Shown: positions 5,648-6,828 of the stretch, piece by piece | Layout: each line of letters starts with the position of its first letter | How positions within the stretch are numbered: position 1 is the stretch's first letter | Assembly (NCBI GenBank): GCA_005885085.1 | Contig: VAXY01000043.1 | Location: 1 to 6,828, forward strand | Length of the DNA stretch: 6,828 bases | DNA from: Actinomycetota bacterium | GTDB lineage: Bacteria > Actinomycetota > Thermoleophilia > Gaiellales > Gaiellaceae | Direction of reading: 5' to 3' | Position numbers and translations under genes: made by a program | The notes under the pieces: model-generated | Told to the model about the DNA's origin: nothing | Databases searched by the model: none | The model's input: only the letters and a program-made list of their open reading frames with translations

Positions 5648-6420
5648 GTGAACAGCCGCCTCGCGTACGTGCGCTGTGCCCAGATCAGCCCGCCGGCGGC
5701 AAGGGCGAGCAGGAACGCGACGTGCCCGAGCGCGCGAAGGAGGTGGACGTTGCCGAGCGTCAGCTCGCGGCAGAGGTCGACGCCGTGCCACAGCGGCGTC
5801 GCGTACGCGAGCCACTCGAGCGGGAGCGGCAAACGCGACACCGGAAAGAACGTGCCGGAGAAGAGGAACATCGGCAGGATCACGAAGCGGTTGATCGGGA
5901 CGAAAGCCGCGTCGTTGTCCTGCGTCGCGGCGTACGCCGCGAGCGGCGCCGTGAACGCCGCGCCGACCAGCACCGCGGCCGGCAGCGCGAGGATGCCCCA
6001 AAACGAGTTGACGCCGCCAAACGCCGCAATCACACCGAGGTAGACGACGCTCGTGCCGGCGAGCCGCACCAGCATCCAGAGCTGGTGGCCGGCCACGACG
6101 TCGCGGACGCCGAGCGGCGTCGCGATCATGGCGAAGTATTGGCGCGTCCACTTGAAGGAGCCCATCACCGGCCACGACGCCTCGCTAGAGGCGAGCTGCA
6201 TCGACGCCGACGCAAGCATTCCCGGTGCGACGAAGTCGAGGTATGGGACGCCGAGCGGCTGTCCGCCTGACTTGTTCACCAGCGAGCCGAGACCGACGCC
6301 GAGCGCGCCGAGATAGAAGACGGGATTGATGATGCTGGTGATGACGGTGCCGCGCCAGATGCGGCGGTACAGCATCAACCAGTACTCGTAGACGCGCAGC
6401 GGCAACGCGATCGCGGTCAT
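5644..6420 (-). CDS. ABC-2 type transporter permease, first of a pair (NodJ/DrrB-like)
   Basis: This 258-residue inner-membrane protein begins with a basic segment, YEYWLMLYRRIWRGT, then about six predicted membrane helices near 24-48, 62-82, 112-134, 138-166, 178-196 and 229-249. The start resembles NodJ-type permeases, in which a similar EYW..YRR.WRG.V motif precedes the first helix. PMFLFSGTFFPVSRLP (about 183-198) and PLWHGVDLCRELTLG match the conserved ABC-2 end region, and both blocks recur in the next gene. The ATG at 6420-6418 overlaps the TGA of the ATPase gene as ATGA, so ATPase and permease are translated together. The second permease follows by a GTGA overlap. The set looks like a one-ATPase, two-permease exporter. 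The substrate cannot be told from sequence; NodJ similarity is a family resemblance, not evidence for Nod factor export. Confidence 0.93.
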   Translation of the reverse strand: MTAIALPLRVYEYWLMLYRRIWRGTVITSIINPVFYLGALGVGLGSLVNKSGGQPLGVPYLDFVAPGMLASASMQLASSEASWPVMGSFKWTRQYFAMIATPLGVRDVVAGHQLWMLVRLAGTSVVYLGVIAAFGGVNSFWGILALPAAVLVGAAFTAPLAAYAATQDNDAAFVPINRFVILPMFLFSGTFFPVSRLPLPLEWLAYATPLWHGVDLCRELTLGNVHLLRALGHVAFLLALAAGGLIWAQRTYARRLFT

Positions 6421-6828
6421 TGCTCGTCGACCAGAGTGCGCCCGGTCAGGTGGAGGAACACGTCCTCGAGCGTCGAGCGGCGCACGAGCACGCTGTCGGG
6501 TTGCAGCCCGAGGTCGTGAACCCGGGTTGCGGTCGCATCGCCGTCGTCCGTGTAGAGGAGCAGGCGGTCGGGCAGGGCTTCGAGCCGCCGCGCGAGCCCG
6601 TTCATCCGCGCGGCAAGCTCCTCCGGCGGCTGGTCCGCCGCGAAGCGAAGCTCGACCACCTCGCGCGTCGAGTAACGGCCGATCAGCTCGCGCGGCGAGC
6701 CTTCGGCGACGATCTTCGCCTTGTCCATCACGACGAGCCGGTCGCAGAGCTGTTCGGCCTCATCCATGTAGTGCGTAGTGAGGATGAGTGTCACGCCGCG
6801 CCGCTTCAGCCGAAAGAGCCGGTCCCAG
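6417..6828 (-). CDS. ABC transporter ATP-binding protein (DrrA/NodI-like), C-terminal 136 residues, 5' end outside window
   Basis: The visible part is the end of an ABC ATPase that would energise the two permeases after it. It opens with a WDRLFRLKRRGVTLILTTHY segment: the H-loop histidine in TTHYMDEA is about the 19th visible residue, followed by EQLCDRLVVMD and the AEGSPRELI segment. The Walker A, Q-loop, signature and Walker B motifs would lie beyond the right edge. After the nucleotide-binding fold comes an accessory C-terminal domain of the DUF4162 kind, ending in RRSTLEDVFLHLTGR, which is characteristic of DrrA-like exporters. The coding frame is open to the window edge; a GTG at 6794 is internal, since family sequence continues upstream of it. 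The stop TGA overlaps the permease ATG. Confidence 0.95.
   Translation of the reverse strand, partial: WDRLFRLKRRGVTLILTTHYMDEAEQLCDRLVVMDKAKIVAEGSPRELIGRYSTREVVELRFAADQPPEELAARMNGLARRLEALPDRLLLYTDDGDATATRVHDLGLQPDSVLVRRSTLEDVFLHLTGRTLVDEQ

Noticed and set aside
5006..6043. Plus-strand open frame of 345 codons opposite the permeases
   Set aside because: Highly charged shadow product, antisense to two clear membrane proteins.
5648..6175. N-terminal extension of the second permease to 6175
   Set aside because: This part overlaps the first permease in another frame and gives an Arg/Ala-rich shadow; homology starts at the GTG of 5647.
1..6828. CRISPR array, insertion sequence, tRNA or prophage genes
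   Set aside because: No regularly spaced repeats, transposase motifs, tRNA-like folds or phage proteins were seen on either strand.

Overview
The window is a GC-rich (roughly two-thirds G+C by eye) piece of bacterial chromosome in which every supported gene lies on the minus strand, so transcription runs from high to low coordinates. The core is rpsO (ribosomal protein S15) followed by pnp (polynucleotide phosphorylase) and, further down, an M16-family zinc peptidase. The order rpsO-pnp-M16 peptidase is classical in Gram-positive lineages, both Actinomycetota and Bacillota. With the base composition, frequent GTG starts and PNPase character, an actinobacterial origin, perhaps a deep lineage such as Thermoleophilia, is my best guess. 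That taxonomy is inference, not shown by the sequence.

Layout in transcription order: (1) 6828-4868, the end of an ABC ATPase and two related ABC-2 membrane subunits, joined by ATGA and GTGA stop/start overlaps and so one translationally coupled exporter operon. (2) An 86-nt gap with one small hairpin, then rpsO (4781-4512). (3) A 139-nt rpsO-pnp spacer rich in secondary structure: a 7-bp hairpin just after rpsO, an 18-bp imperfect inverted repeat (4392-4460), and a second hairpin that reuses one arm of it and reaches into the pnp Shine-Dalgarno sequence. (4) pnp (4372-1892), complete at 826 residues, with an enlarged helical linker and a charged Arg/Gly-rich tail. (5) An 83-nt spacer with a perfect 13-bp palindrome. 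(6) A two-domain VOC/glyoxalase-like protein (1808-1059) between pnp and the peptidase. (7) A 195-nt spacer with a coding-like 20-codon ORF. (8) The first 287 codons of the M16 peptidase, which runs off the left edge.

Functionally, rpsO and pnp join translation and RNA turnover, and their junction has the architecture expected of an RNase III- or PNPase-controlled leader. The ABC genes form an independent export module that happens to lie upstream. The VOC gene has no evident link to its neighbours. This is mostly a conserved housekeeping region; I see no mobile element, CRISPR array, tRNA or rRNA. The points most worth a second look are the pnp leader, the PNPase linker expansion, and the small coding-like stretch before the peptidase.
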